From contig JAFLSE010000001.1 in the NCBI GenBank assembly GCA_022511075.1, positions 124,001-188,000 on the forward strand: 64,000 nucleotides of DNA, written 5' to 3'. The position numbers were made by a program, and so were the translations under genes. The stretch is from Prevotella sp. (GTDB lineage: Bacteria; Bacteroidota; Bacteroidia; Bacteroidales; Bacteroidaceae). Shown here one piece after another: positions 41,783 through 51,503 of this stretch (positions are counted from its first letter, which is position 1; each line of letters opens with the position of its first letter). The notes under the pieces were generated by a model. The model did not search any database, was not told the DNA's origin, and worked only from the letters and a program-made list of their open reading frames with translations.

Positions 41783-42397
41783 TTATTTGTTCAACAGATA
41801 GTCTGCCAACTGCTGTACGGCACGGGCACGATGGCTTATTCCATTTTTCACCTCGATACCGAGTTCGGCAAACGATTTATCATAACCGTCGGGACAGAAC
41901 ACTGGGTCATAGCCAAAGCCTTCCTCTCCGTGTTTCTCTGTAAGAATAGTACCGTCTACCCTACCAATAAAGTATTCCGTATTTACGTTGCCATCCGCAG
42001 ATTTCTCAATCATCGTTATTACGGTGCTGAAATGTGCCTTGCGGTTTTCCTTCCCTTCAAGGTTTTTCAGCAGCAACTTCATATTCGCCTCGCTGTCGTG
42101 TCCGTCACCTCCTGCATAACGTGCCGTATGCACTCCGGGTGCCCCGTCGAGTGCATCTACCAACAGTCCTGTATCATCTGCAATCACAGCATATGGAAAT
42201 GGATAGTCATTACTCTCAAGATAATCCATCACAAAAGAGGCTTTCAGGTGAGAGTTTTCCTTTAGCGTCGTCCCGTTTTCTTCAATATCGGTATGCAGGT
42301 CAATGTCATTCAACGACAATACCTCAATATTGTCACCAAGTATTGAGCGTATTTCCGACAGTTTATGTTCGTTATTGGTTGCTGCTATTAGTTTCAT
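41783..42397 (-). CDS. rdgB: Non-canonical purine NTP pyrophosphatase (RdgB/HAM1)
   Basis: A 204-residue enzyme that hydrolyses dITP, XTP and related nucleotides, keeping them out of DNA. Motifs: [17 protein letters not shown] at the N-terminus, [20 protein letters not shown] and RYAG (metal and substrate site), [14 protein letters not shown], and [12 protein letters not shown] at the end. Length and motifs fit. The ATG overlaps the YitT-like gene stop by one base (TAATG), so the genes are coupled. Confidence 0.93.
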   Translation of the reverse strand: MKLIAATNNEHKLSEIRSILGDNIEVLSLNDIDLHTDIEENGTTLKENSHLKASFVMDYLESNDYPFPYAVIADDTGLLVDALDGAPGVHTARYAGGDGHDSEANMKLLLKNLEGKENRKAHFSTVITMIEKSADGNVNTEYFIGRVDGTILTEKHGEEGFGYDPVFCPDGYDKSFAELGIEVKNGISHRARAVQQLADYLLNK

Positions 42398-43326
42398 TAT
42401 GTGGCTGATTTATTTTTTTCGTTTTTAACTTTCACCTTTATAGTGTCGAATCCTTCGCCATAGACACCAATAACGCGGCTCTGACTCACAAAAGCATCTG
42501 GGTCTATCATCTTTATCAGGCGGAACACCGTGACGCTGTTACGCTTTCTTGTCAGCGTACATAGCACTTTCACTTCCTTGCCCGTATACCAGCCGTGTCC
42601 GTCGAGTATAGTCACTCCCGTGTCTACCGTACGTGCCACGGCATCTGCAATCTCTTGGTATTTCTTTGAGAAAATAAGAAACTGCACCGACTCACGGCGG
42701 GCATTCATCACATAGTCGAGCGTCACGGTTTCAATAACGATAGTGCAAAGACCGAACACAATCTTTGAGAAGTCGTGGAACAGGAAATAGCTGCAACTTA
42801 CTATGCACACGTCAACAATCTGTATTACCGTTCCCAACGACATATTATAATATTTATTGACGCATGCAGCAATAATATCCGTACCACCAGTGCTTCCATT
42901 GTGCAGGAACACCATGGCAAGTGAAACGCCATTGATTATACTGGCTATTATAAGTGCCATGAAATCGTTACCTTCGCCAAGCGATTTCACAAGCAGCCCG
43001 TCTGCCGTATGGGGGGCTATCTCCTGTGCTGCCCACAAAAAGCCTGACAAGGCAAAGATGGCATATATTGTCTTTATCAAGAACTTGAAGCCAAGTATTT
43101 TCAAAGCTCCTGCAAGTAGGAACATATTCACCACGAAGAATGTGTCCTCAACAGGTAAACGCACTGCATAATAGAATAGGGATGCAAGACCCGTAAGTCC
43201 TCCTGTCACGATTTCATATGGCAGCAGAAAAACCGTATAGGAGAATGAAAAGAGCATGAGGGCGACGGTTATATATAAATAATCCCTCACCTCATTGAGT
43301 ATTACCTGCTTGTTCATGTTCATCAT
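42397..43326 (-). CDS. YitT family membrane protein (DUF161/DUF2179)
   Basis: A protein of about 309 residues from the ATG at 43326, which overlaps the leuS stop (ATGA); an ATG six bases upstream is an alternative. Six or so membrane segments (about 15-200) carry [20 protein letters not shown] and [20 protein letters not shown], typical of YitT. A soluble DUF2179 domain (about 215-290) has [20 protein letters not shown]. Its role is unknown; transport is commonly assumed. Three methionines in a row of codons make the precise start uncertain. Confidence 0.87.
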   Translation of the reverse strand: MMNMNKQVILNEVRDYLYITVALMLFSFSYTVFLLPYEIVTGGLTGLASLFYYAVRLPVEDTFFVVNMFLLAGALKILGFKFLIKTIYAIFALSGFLWAAQEIAPHTADGLLVKSLGEGNDFMALIIASIINGVSLAMVFLHNGSTGGTDIIAACVNKYYNMSLGTVIQIVDVCIVSCSYFLFHDFSKIVFGLCTIVIETVTLDYVMNARRESVQFLIFSKKYQEIADAVARTVDTGVTILDGHGWYTGKEVKVLCTLTRKRNSVTVFRLIKMIDPDAFVSQSRVIGVYGEGFDTIKVKVKNEKNKSAT

Positions 43327-46175
43327 TTGCATACTATATTCACAAGTCTGCCTTTTACAACGATAACCTTCATTACCTGCTTGCCGTCAATATATTTCTG
43401 TGCCCTTTCGTCGGCAAGCACCGCACTCTCTATTGTGGCATTGTCGGCATCTGCAGGGAATTCCATATCGTAGCGAGTCTTTCCGTTGAACGATATGCCG
43501 AGCTTCACGCTGCTTTCAACAAGATATTCTTCGTTATGCTTTGGCCAAGCCGCATCGCATACGGTAGTCTCGTTGCCCAATGCGTGCCAAAGTTCTTCGG
43601 CTATATGTGGGGCAAACGGTGCGATGAGTACAACGAGTATGCCAAGCAGTTCCTTGTTGCGGCATTTCAGCTGCTGCAACTCGTTTGCGCATATCATAAA
43701 TGCCGGTATACTTGTGTTGTAAGAGAAGTTCTCAATGTCTTGAGTCACCTTCTTTATCAACTTGTGTACACTCTTCAACTGTTCCTTCGTTGCTTCCTCA
43801 TCGTTTGGCAGGAACTCGCCTGTGCGACTATAGTACAACGCCCAGAATTTCTTCAGGAATCGGTGGCATCCGTCAATACCGTTTGTGTCCCACGGCTTGC
43901 TCTGCTCCACAGGACCGAGGAACATTTCGTAGAGACGCAGCGTGTCTGCACCGTATTTCTCTACAATCATATCGGGATTGACCACGTTGAACATCGACTT
44001 CGACATCTTCTCTACAGCCCATCCGCATACATATTTGCCATCTTCCAAGATGAACTCCGCATTGTTGTATTCCGGTCGCCATTGCTTGAACGCCTCCGTG
44101 TCGAGCACATCAGCATCAACAATATTCACGTCTACACGTATAGGAGTAACCTCATATTTGTCCTTCAAACCAAAGGAAACAAATACCGGAGCCTTTGAAT
44201 GGTCGTCGCTGTTTATGCGGTACACAAAATTAGAGCGGCCTTGTATCATTCCCTGGTTAACCAACTTTTGGAATGGCTCTTCCTTCACGCTATATCCATA
44301 GTCATAGAGGAACTTGTTCCAAAAACGCGAATATATAAGATGTCCTGTGGCGTGTTCTGTTCCACCCACGTACAAGTCTACGTTCTTCCAATACTCGTCA
44401 GCCTCCTTGCCCACGAGAGCCGTGTCGTTCTTCGGATCCATATAGCGCAGATAGTAAGCCGAACTACCTGCAAATCCAGGCATTGTGTTGAGTTCCAACG
44501 GGAATATCTTTTCGTTGTCCACCAATTTCTTGTCAACAACCTTGTTGTTCTCCGTGTCCCAAGCCCATTTCTCTGCGTTGCCCAATGGTGGCTCTCCGCT
44601 TTCCGTAGGCTTGTACTGGCTCACTTCGGGCAGTTCCAATGGCAGGCACTCTTCGGGCAGCATATATGGCATACCGTCTTTATAGTACACAGGGAATGGC
44701 TCGCCCCAATAGCGTTGACGGCTGAATATGGCATCGCGCAGACGGAAGTTCACCTTTACGCGTCCCAAGTTATGTGTCTTAACATATTCCTTTGTTGCCG
44801 CAATGGCTTCCTTCACTGTCATACCGTTCAGCGAGAAGTCGATATACGGAGTTTTTCCTGCTGCAGGCGAGTTTGCCACGATACCCTCTTTTGCATCATA
44901 ACTTTCCTCGCTCACGTCAGCACCCTCAATAAGCGGCACTATCGGCAGACCGAAATGCTTTGCAAAGGCATAGTCACGGCTGTCGTGAGCAGGCACAGCC
45001 ATTATCGCACCCGTACCATAGCCAGCCAACACATAGTCGCTCACCCACACGGGTATAGCCTCGCCCGTAAACGGATTTATGGCGTATGCACCAGTGAACA
45101 CTCCGCTAACCTTACGGTCGGCTATGCGTTCGCGTTCCGTGCGCTTCTTCGTAGCGGCAATATAGTCGTCTACAGCCTGTTTCTGTTCAGCGGTGGTTAT
45201 CTGTGCCACATATTCGCTTTCAGGCGCAAGCACCATAAACGTAACACCAAACATTGTGTCGGCACGTGTAGTGAATATAGTGAACTTCACATCGCTGTCC
45301 TTCACGCTGAACTCCACTTCCGTTCCTTCCGAGCGACCTATCCAGTTGCGCTGTGTCTCTTTCAGCGAGTCGGTCCAGTCAATGTTCTCCAAGCCGTCGA
45401 GCAGTCGCTGTGCGTATGCCGACACACGCAGACACCATTGCTTCATCTTCTTCTGCACCACGGGATAGCCGCCACGCTCGCTCACTCCGTCCACAACCTC
45501 ATCGTTGGCAAGCACCGTGCCGAGTCCTGCACACCAGTTCACCATCGTCTCGCCGAGATATGCAATGCGGTAGTTCATCAGTGTCTGCTGCTGCTCCTTC
45601 TCACTCATCTTGCGCCACTCGTCGGCGGTGAAATGCAGTTCCTCACCCATTGCTACGTTGAGGTTTGCCGTTCCTTCCTGCTCAAAGTGCTTTACCAATT
45701 CCTCTATTGGCAACGCCTTCTCACAACTCTTGCAATAGAACGAGTTGAACATCTTCTGGAATGCCCATTGTGTCCAATGATAGTAGCCTGGCTCGCAAGT
45801 GCGCACCTCCCTGTCCCAGTCGAATGAGAAGCCAATTTTGTCCAACTGCTCACGATATCGGCTTATGTTTGCCTCGGTCGTCTTTGCCGGGTGTTGTCCC
45901 GTCTGTATGGCATATTGTTCCGCCGGCAGTCCGTATGCGTCGTAGCCCATAGGATTAAGCACGTTAAAGCCCTGCTGACGCTTGTATCTTGCATATATGT
46001 CGCTTGCAATGTAGCCGAGTGGGTGACCTACGTGCAGTCCTGCTCCCGATGGATAGGGGAACATGTTTAGCACATAGAACTTCTCCTTCGTCTTGTCTAT
46101 TTCCACCTTATAGGTCTTGTCTTCCACCCATTTCTGCTGCCATTTTTTCTCTATTTCCCTGAAATTGTATTCCAT
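43323..46175 (-). CDS. leuS: Leucyl-tRNA synthetase
   Basis: A 950-residue class I synthetase from the ATG at 46175 ([16 protein letters not shown]); a longer frame to 46208 begins upstream of the family start. The HIGH-type motif is in [16 protein letters not shown] (about 40-55) and the KMSKS motif in [15 protein letters not shown] (about 705). An editing domain ([19 protein letters not shown]) sits between. It attaches leucine to tRNA-Leu. The first gene of a leuS-yitT-rdgB-porZ-acyltransferase run with a promoter at 46222-46253. Confidence 0.96.
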   Translation of the reverse strand: MEYNFREIEKKWQQKWVEDKTYKVEIDKTKEKFYVLNMFPYPSGAGLHVGHPLGYIASDIYARYKRQQGFNVLNPMGYDAYGLPAEQYAIQTGQHPAKTTEANISRYREQLDKIGFSFDWDREVRTCEPGYYHWTQWAFQKMFNSFYCKSCEKALPIEELVKHFEQEGTANLNVAMGEELHFTADEWRKMSEKEQQQTLMNYRIAYLGETMVNWCAGLGTVLANDEVVDGVSERGGYPVVQKKMKQWCLRVSAYAQRLLDGLENIDWTDSLKETQRNWIGRSEGTEVEFSVKDSDVKFTIFTTRADTMFGVTFMVLAPESEYVAQITTAEQKQAVDDYIAATKKRTERERIADRKVSGVFTGAYAINPFTGEAIPVWVSDYVLAGYGTGAIMAVPAHDSRDYAFAKHFGLPIVPLIEGADVSEESYDAKEGIVANSPAAGKTPYIDFSLNGMTVKEAIAATKEYVKTHNLGRVKVNFRLRDAIFSRQRYWGEPFPVYYKDGMPYMLPEECLPLELPEVSQYKPTESGEPPLGNAEKWAWDTENNKVVDKKLVDNEKIFPLELNTMPGFAGSSAYYLRYMDPKNDTALVGKEADEYWKNVDLYVGGTEHATGHLIYSRFWNKFLYDYGYSVKEEPFQKLVNQGMIQGRSNFVYRINSDDHSKAPVFVSFGLKDKYEVTPIRVDVNIVDADVLDTEAFKQWRPEYNNAEFILEDGKYVCGWAVEKMSKSMFNVVNPDMIVEKYGADTLRLYEMFLGPVEQSKPWDTNGIDGCHRFLKKFWALYYSRTGEFLPNDEEATKEQLKSVHKLIKKVTQDIENFSYNTSIPAFMICANELQQLKCRNKELLGILVVLIAPFAPHIAEELWHALGNETTVCDAAWPKHNEEYLVESSVKLGISFNGKTRYDMEFPADADNATIESAVLADERAQKYIDGKQVMKVIVVKGRLVNIVCK

Positions 46176-46221
46176 ATATTTTAATGTTTTATTCTTTGTT
46201 ATTATCATGCTATTTAGCGCA

Positions 46222-46253
46222 CAAAATTACACATTATTTATATAATAGCCAAA
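46222..46253 (-). promoter_or_regulatory. leuS promoter
   Basis: Minus-strand -7 box TAATTTTG at 46222-46229 and TTTG -33 box at 46250-46253, with 20 bases between. It supports the ATG at 46175 as the leuS start. Confidence 0.76.
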
Positions 46254-46324
46254 TTTTGTATGACATTTTAATTTGTTTTTGCAAAAGCGAAACACGCCAA
46301 TCTTTCCAAAATCCAAGGTAAAAC

Positions 46325-46359
46325 AAAAATAGCGGAGTCTTAATGACTCCGCTATTTTT
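46325..46359 (-). terminator. Intrinsic terminator after the secreted-protein gene
   Basis: Perfect 15-bp inverted repeat (46325-46339 and 46345-46359) with a 5-base loop, followed on the minus strand by more U. It lies about 20 bp beyond the stop of the gene at 46381 and before the leuS promoter, so it should end the glycan-uptake transcript. Confidence 0.88.
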
Positions 46360-46380
46360 ATTATATAATATATGTAGCTA

Positions 46381-47541
46381 TTACTTCTGAACGAACTTCT
46401 TACCATTCTGGATAACAATACCCTTGTATGAAGCGTCTACCTTCTGACCAGCGAGGTTGTATGCAGGAGCGTTTACGTTCTTCTCCGCAATAGTGTTGCT
46501 AATGCCTGTCTCGCCGCTAGCGGTTTTTTCATAGCTGAATCCCTTTACAGCATATTTTGTACCAGAGGCATAGAAATTATAGGTCTTGCCTGCTTCCAAC
46601 ATATAGTATATACCTTCGCCTGCAGCCAGTTCTTCATGATTTGCGCCTGATTCAATAACGCTATCATCTTTCACGCGATTGCAAGAAATAGTGTTCTCTG
46701 TATCACCGTCAACAAACATTACGACAGGCTTGTTATCAGCAAGTTTGGCTTGGAAATAGATTATAAGCTTACCTGCGGCCGTAGGCTCAAACTTAATCTC
46801 ACAAGAGTTCTGATCCGCTATAGCCTTACCATCAGTGAATGTCCATGTGCCAGCATCTGCAGTAGAACCTTTTGACGTATTATTGAGGAAGGTTATCGTA
46901 ATGTTTGCCAACTTCACCTCACCTGTACAATCCGCCTTTACAGTGTATTCGTCAGAATCGGAATCGCTGTCTCCGCCTTCATCTCCGGCACTTTCTGCAA
47001 CATCAATGCCATACAAGTTGATTGTAGAACCTCTGCGGTAGATTGTATAAACACCACCTTCAACGAACTTATATGTTTTCTTTGCATAAGCATACTGCTC
47101 ATCATCTGTAATTGGAATTATTTCTTCTTCATACTTATACTTAGCACCATTTTGAGCATAGCATAGCATATCTTTATTATCATCTGTGTCAAAACCTGCA
47201 TTTCCTTTCTGACGGCGGAAATAGAATGTAACATCAGCGTCTTTATTGGCTTTTACAACAAGAGCAGTACAATCCGTTTGAACTCCACCTGTAGGAGAAT
47301 CTGCTGAAGGATCTGGGTTGTCCGTGCGTACCTGAATATAATAATCGAAAGTATATTCATCGATAGTCACTGGGTCTTTTAAATCAACTACCTTTGTTTC
47401 ACTAACGGTGTTTATGGTCACCAGATCATTGTCAATAATTTTAGCACCAGCCTCTGGAGCTGTCTCACCAGCCTTCCATGTTTGTGCATTAACTCCCATT
47501 GATACAAGAGCCATTGTTACAAAAGTAAAAATTTTCTTCAT
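46381..47541 (-). CDS. Secreted two-module protein with Prevotella-type C-terminus
   Basis: A 386-residue exported protein (signal MKKIFTFVTMALVSMGVNAQ). Two modules share a pattern: one about 25-190 ending in VYTIYRRGSTINLYGIDVAE, one about 210-345 ending in TYNFYASGTKYAVKGFSYEK. They are joined by an acidic DSDSDSDEYT linker. Such modules are found at the ends of Prevotella pectate lyases and related enzymes and may bind glycan, but here no catalytic domain is present. The C-terminus (YNLAGQKVDASYKGIVIQNG, then KKF) is a common end in this group and may act as an export or sorting signal. Last gene of the glycan-uptake set. Confidence 0.65.
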   Translation of the reverse strand: MKKIFTFVTMALVSMGVNAQTWKAGETAPEAGAKIIDNDLVTINTVSETKVVDLKDPVTIDEYTFDYYIQVRTDNPDPSADSPTGGVQTDCTALVVKANKDADVTFYFRRQKGNAGFDTDDNKDMLCYAQNGAKYKYEEEIIPITDDEQYAYAKKTYKFVEGGVYTIYRRGSTINLYGIDVAESAGDEGGDSDSDSDEYTVKADCTGEVKLANITITFLNNTSKGSTADAGTWTFTDGKAIADQNSCEIKFEPTAAGKLIIYFQAKLADNKPVVMFVDGDTENTISCNRVKDDSVIESGANHEELAAGEGIYYMLEAGKTYNFYASGTKYAVKGFSYEKTASGETGISNTIAEKNVNAPAYNLAGQKVDASYKGIVIQNGKKFVQK

Positions 47542-47590
47542 AATAATTAAATGTTTAAAGTTAGTTAAATAAATATGTTTGTTAAAATCA

Positions 47591-47629
47591 GTTCACCGCC
47601 CCCCTGTTATCAGGAGGAGAGCGGTGAAC
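47591..47629 (-). promoter_or_regulatory. Strong hairpin between two glycan-uptake genes
   Basis: A 9-bp perfect inverted repeat (GTTCACCGC at 47591-47599, GCGGTGAAC at 47621-47629) encloses a smaller CCTG/CAGG stem. It lies 8 bp downstream of the DUF5123-type gene and 50 bp before the next ATG. No clear U tract follows, so it may stabilise or partly end the message rather than act as a full terminator. Confidence 0.65.
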
Positions 47630-47636
47630 GTTAAAA

Positions 47637-49283
47637 TTAATACCAACGTGGGTCACCTACGTTCTGCAGTTCCTTTGTATTAATGATTGTGAAATCACTA
47701 TGCTCAGGGTCTTTGAATGTACCTTTGGTATCAGTACCAATCGTAGTACCTGCGAACTGAGCTGTAGGAGTAGGAGGATCACCACCCATCTTCCATTCTA
47801 CATCGCTGGTAAAGTAGCAGTCATCTGCTGTTGGCACAGGATTGCATTTACTGTTCCAGCCAGAGAATGTAGTAGACGTATTTTGAGGTGTTTCTCCCGG
47901 TATTCCGAACAAGCAGTTCTTGATGGTGAAGCTCTTGCAATCTGTAATATCGTCAAAGTTGCGGCTGGCACCAACACAATACACAAATGTGCAGTTTGTG
48001 ATAGTATTGTTACCTGCTACAGACTTCTGGTCATTTACAAACGTACGCTGCACATTAGCACAAGTTGTGTTATTCATAGTCATATTATAAACACATGCCT
48101 GGTCTTCTGCCATTGCAATACCGTAACCGCCGATAGAATCGATGATACAATCGTCGAATACAAGGTTGTCGAGCTGGAATGTGCTACGTGCACGAATGAT
48201 ACCACGCTTGTATTTAATCTGGCAGCTCTTGAATGTCATGTTCTCCAAATGTCCGCTGGTGCTTGCATTTATCAGATAGTGACCACCATAGTTATCGGAA
48301 GTCTTATTGCCTTCATAGTCAAGGAAGTTAATCTTCTCAAGCGTGATACCACCAACTGTAACACCGTTTGGCACACCAAACTCACTGGCGCAATCAAAGA
48401 TAGCGTTGCCTTCCAGTGTCAAACCTGTAACAAACTTAATCGTTCCAGTTGTTTGTGGAAGGTTAAGGCTCTGCAAACGATAGTGAAGACCGCCTTTCAA
48501 GACGATTGTAATATCTTGGTCGGGGTATTCGCTTACAATCTCCTCAAGATGTGCAGCTGAAAACCATTTGTACAAATCGTCATCACTCATATCTTCCTTG
48601 CGCAAGTCAACGACAACACCGTCATAACTTTCCTCAGCACTGGTTGTGAAACGTTTCTTACCAAGATATTGGTCGTTAACATAGACACGTGCCTGATATG
48701 TGGTTTTTGGTGCAAGTCCCTCTACAATCACATTCTTCACAGCATTGTCTGCATCCGTCAATACTACAGAAGTTACAAGAGAATCATTACTATCCTTGTA
48801 AATCTCCAAATTGTCATAGACAATATCAGACCACGAAATACGAGCTGCCACGTCGATGATGTCGGTAGCTCCTGGGGTCAACAGCTTTGTTGGATAGTCA
48901 AGAGTTGTTGTCGTCAGGGTATAGTCCTTAGACTGAAGTCCTGTATTGGTATTCACGCAGCGAAGACTTACGTTGTACTCCTTGTCATACTCCAAGTTGG
49001 TGAATGTGCAAGTTGTCTCTTCGGTCGTAATTGTCTTGGTGTCGCTGCCATCGTTGGCTTCAGCCGTGATTACATATTCCGTGGCATCGGTATAGTTGTC
49101 CCATGTGACAATCATATATGGCGAGAGGTTATCGTCAAGACCATGCTCGATGTTGTCGCTCTCGGTAATCACGGGACGGAACAGTGCGTCTGCCGTAGGC
49201 AGATCGTCGTCGCTACAGCTGGTCAGCACCACACTTGTTGATGCAGCCAGCAGGAACAACATTGATTTAAATATCTTTTTCAT
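47637..49283 (-). CDS. Surface lipoprotein with Fn3 repeats, DUF4957/DUF5123 type
   Basis: A 548-residue lipoprotein (signal ends LTSCSDDD, Cys at 23). Two fibronectin type III-like modules (about 35-125 and 128-215: ATEYVITAEANDGSDTKTIT; KTTYQARVYVNDQYLGKKRF) are followed by a right-handed beta-helix-like domain (about 225-548: GLTLEGNAIFDC, HLENMTFKSCQIKYKRGIIR, FTIKNCLFGIPG) that fits DUF4957 and DUF5123. Such proteins accompany SusC/SusD in pectin-type loci of Bacteroidetes and probably bind glycan at the cell surface. A DGxxAxxD-like catalytic site is not apparent. It follows the SusD-like gene by 15 bp. Confidence 0.8.
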   Translation of the reverse strand: MKKIFKSMLFLLAASTSVVLTSCSDDDLPTADALFRPVITESDNIEHGLDDNLSPYMIVTWDNYTDATEYVITAEANDGSDTKTITTEETTCTFTNLEYDKEYNVSLRCVNTNTGLQSKDYTLTTTTLDYPTKLLTPGATDIIDVAARISWSDIVYDNLEIYKDSNDSLVTSVVLTDADNAVKNVIVEGLAPKTTYQARVYVNDQYLGKKRFTTSAEESYDGVVVDLRKEDMSDDDLYKWFSAAHLEEIVSEYPDQDITIVLKGGLHYRLQSLNLPQTTGTIKFVTGLTLEGNAIFDCASEFGVPNGVTVGGITLEKINFLDYEGNKTSDNYGGHYLINASTSGHLENMTFKSCQIKYKRGIIRARSTFQLDNLVFDDCIIDSIGGYGIAMAEDQACVYNMTMNNTTCANVQRTFVNDQKSVAGNNTITNCTFVYCVGASRNFDDITDCKSFTIKNCLFGIPGETPQNTSTTFSGWNSKCNPVPTADDCYFTSDVEWKMGGDPPTPTAQFAGTTIGTDTKGTFKDPEHSDFTIINTKELQNVGDPRWY

Positions 49284-49298
49284 ATTCTTATCTCCGTA

Positions 49299-51461
49299 TT
49301 ATTTATAATCATTATCTAAAGTTATAATGTCAACATTGACACCCTCGCCCATATCCGTTGCAGCAAAGCCGTAGCCGTCGTTGTTCAGCACGTCTGATGC
49401 ATTGAGCGTGGTAATGTTGATAGGAATCAAATAAGGCACGACACCGCTGCCGGTAAGAGCACCACCCGTGTAACCACGGAAGAGGCGTGTTACATAGTCG
49501 CTGGCTTGATATTTACGGTGACGTGTTATGCCTGGATATTCTCCATCAGCAACCTCAACCTTGACTTGGTTTGGCTCTACACCTAAAGTATATGTTGCAA
49601 CACCGTTTGCTACAGTTTTTGTACAAGCTGTATAATCCTTGCCTTGATATGTATAAGTGTTTACAGTCTTTATACAGTTGACACCCCAGTTCAGACGCAC
49701 CCAGTGGTCAGTTTCCATAGCATCGTGTTCTCTGTCAACTCTAAATTTTTCATTATACCATATAATGTCATCCTTAGTGTTGTTGCCTCCAGGCTGTTTT
49801 TGATAGTACAGATATGGAGCCCAATCTGTATAGTTGCGTGCCTCTGGGTAAGCTGCCAATACGGTTTCATTATTCATCAAGTCGTTGTTTGTAGAGATAC
49901 CCCAGCAAATCATAGTGCGCAGAGTTTCCTCAATCTTCTTGGCATAGAGGTTCCAGCGTACAAGGTCGAACTTACGCACACCTTCACCACCACCAAGCTC
50001 CCATGCACGCTCGTCAACTATGGCGTTGAAGAAAGCCTCCTTCGTTGTCAGGTCATTAACGTATTGTGTCACCTGCTCGTTGTAGTCGGCTGCACCGGCA
50101 AAAGCACGTGCGCGAACCTTGGTCAGTGCTTCCTTTGCCACTGCCGTAGGACCGTTCAGCTCGTTCTCTGCCTCGGCAAGCATAAGCAATACATCAGAAT
50201 AGCGCATCAACGGGTAGTTGATACCAGTACCCTTGGACGAGCCAGAGCCAAGGTCTTTGGCAGCGAGGGCGCGATCCCACTTACCAACATACAATCCTGT
50301 TGCTGTAGCGGCTGCGACTGTGTCGTTGGCATGACTGTATTTAGCACAGTTGATGTCACGACGGGTATCGCTGTCAGCAAACGACATATAGTAAGTCGGG
50401 GTAACTGCTACCTGGGCTGTTGTTGTACCCTTTGCACAAGAACCTGTGTTAGGCACACCGAGCGACCAGCCCACATCACCACCATAGTTCTGTACGAATG
50501 CAACCTCATAGAGGATCTCGGCATTGTTCTCAACCATGTAGTTCATCTCGTTGGCGAATGCCTGCCCATAGTCAGCATACAACTCGCGCGGCTTCAGCTG
50601 GATGAGCTTCTGGCAATAGTCCTTTGCCATCTGGTAATACTGGGTGTAGGTCTGAGCTGTCTTCTCTGTACCATTCACGTCCTTGTACACCACGGTCAGG
50701 TCTTCTGAAGTCACGTCGAGATAGTCGTCGGCACGCTTCATCTGGTTGTCGTAGGTCTTTCCATAGCCGGCACGGAACAGAGCCAGACGGGCGATGAGAC
50801 CGATTGCGAAGTCGCGGTTCATGCGCTCGATACCGCCAGTGTTAACATCAGAGAATTTCATGTTAGGCTCTATGTCAACCAACTGCTGCAATACCTTACT
50901 GAAAATGATGTTCTTGTCTGTACGTGGCTTGTCCAGCTCGTCGCCTGCCTTTGCAGCTTCATCGTAATAAGGAACATCGCCAAACAAGCCTGTCATCAAA
51001 TAGTAGCGGTAAGCCTTCAGGCAAGTTGCCTCACCCTTAATCTGCTGAAGCTCGTCAGTGTTGCCGATAGGGCTTGCGTCTACACCGGCACGCACCTGGT
51101 TGGCACGCTCAATGGCTTGCAGGTTGTTGTTCCACACATTATATACATCGTTGAAGCTCTCCAAAGCAGGACCTTGCAGCGACCACACTGATGAACGGTG
51201 AGCTGTTGGCAAGCCCGCACTTGGACCCATGGCTTCAACGTCGGTGTTCTGCATCCATACACCCATCATACGTGATGAGTATGGGTCTTCACCGAACAAT
51301 ACATATACGCCGTTGATGGCGTTGGTGGCAAATTCTGTTGAGGCGTAGACCATTGCCTGGTCGTTCTGCGACGGCGCATCCACATTCAGGAAGTCGTTGC
51401 ACGATGTAAGTGCTGCCACTCCAACAGTTGCCAATGCTATATATTTATTCTTTAATTTCAT
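49299..51461 (-). CDS. SusD-like glycan-binding lipoprotein
   Basis: A 720-residue lipoprotein from the ATG at 51461 (signal NKYIALATVGVAALTSC, Cys at about 20); the longer frame to 51491 is a GTG extension. SusD/RagB features: CNDFLNVDAPSQ, KGEATCLKAYRYYLMTGLFG, PYYDEA, NGLTAVAKEAL-like region AENELNGPTAVAKEALTKVR, and ERAWELGGGEGVRKFDLVRW near the end. It forms the lid on the SusC-type barrel encoded just upstream. The chain is longer than most SusD proteins (about 500-600), owing to extra segments near residues 540-640. Confidence 0.9.
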   Translation of the reverse strand: MKLKNKYIALATVGVAALTSCNDFLNVDAPSQNDQAMVYASTEFATNAINGVYVLFGEDPYSSRMMGVWMQNTDVEAMGPSAGLPTAHRSSVWSLQGPALESFNDVYNVWNNNLQAIERANQVRAGVDASPIGNTDELQQIKGEATCLKAYRYYLMTGLFGDVPYYDEAAKAGDELDKPRTDKNIIFSKVLQQLVDIEPNMKFSDVNTGGIERMNRDFAIGLIARLALFRAGYGKTYDNQMKRADDYLDVTSEDLTVVYKDVNGTEKTAQTYTQYYQMAKDYCQKLIQLKPRELYADYGQAFANEMNYMVENNAEILYEVAFVQNYGGDVGWSLGVPNTGSCAKGTTTAQVAVTPTYYMSFADSDTRRDINCAKYSHANDTVAAATATGLYVGKWDRALAAKDLGSGSSKGTGINYPLMRYSDVLLMLAEAENELNGPTAVAKEALTKVRARAFAGAADYNEQVTQYVNDLTTKEAFFNAIVDERAWELGGGEGVRKFDLVRWNLYAKKIEETLRTMICWGISTNNDLMNNETVLAAYPEARNYTDWAPYLYYQKQPGGNNTKDDIIWYNEKFRVDREHDAMETDHWVRLNWGVNCIKTVNTYTYQGKDYTACTKTVANGVATYTLGVEPNQVKVEVADGEYPGITRHRKYQASDYVTRLFRGYTGGALTGSGVVPYLIPINITTLNASDVLNNDGYGFAATDMGEGVNVDIITLDNDYK

Positions 51462-51503
51462 AATATTAATTTGCTTTTTTAACTGTTTCACTGTTTCATT
51501 CTG

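Noticed and set aside
44199..45827. 542-codon open frame on the plus strand
   Set aside because: It is antisense to leuS, whose protein has all expected motifs; the translation looks like low-complexity shadow sequence with many Cys and His.
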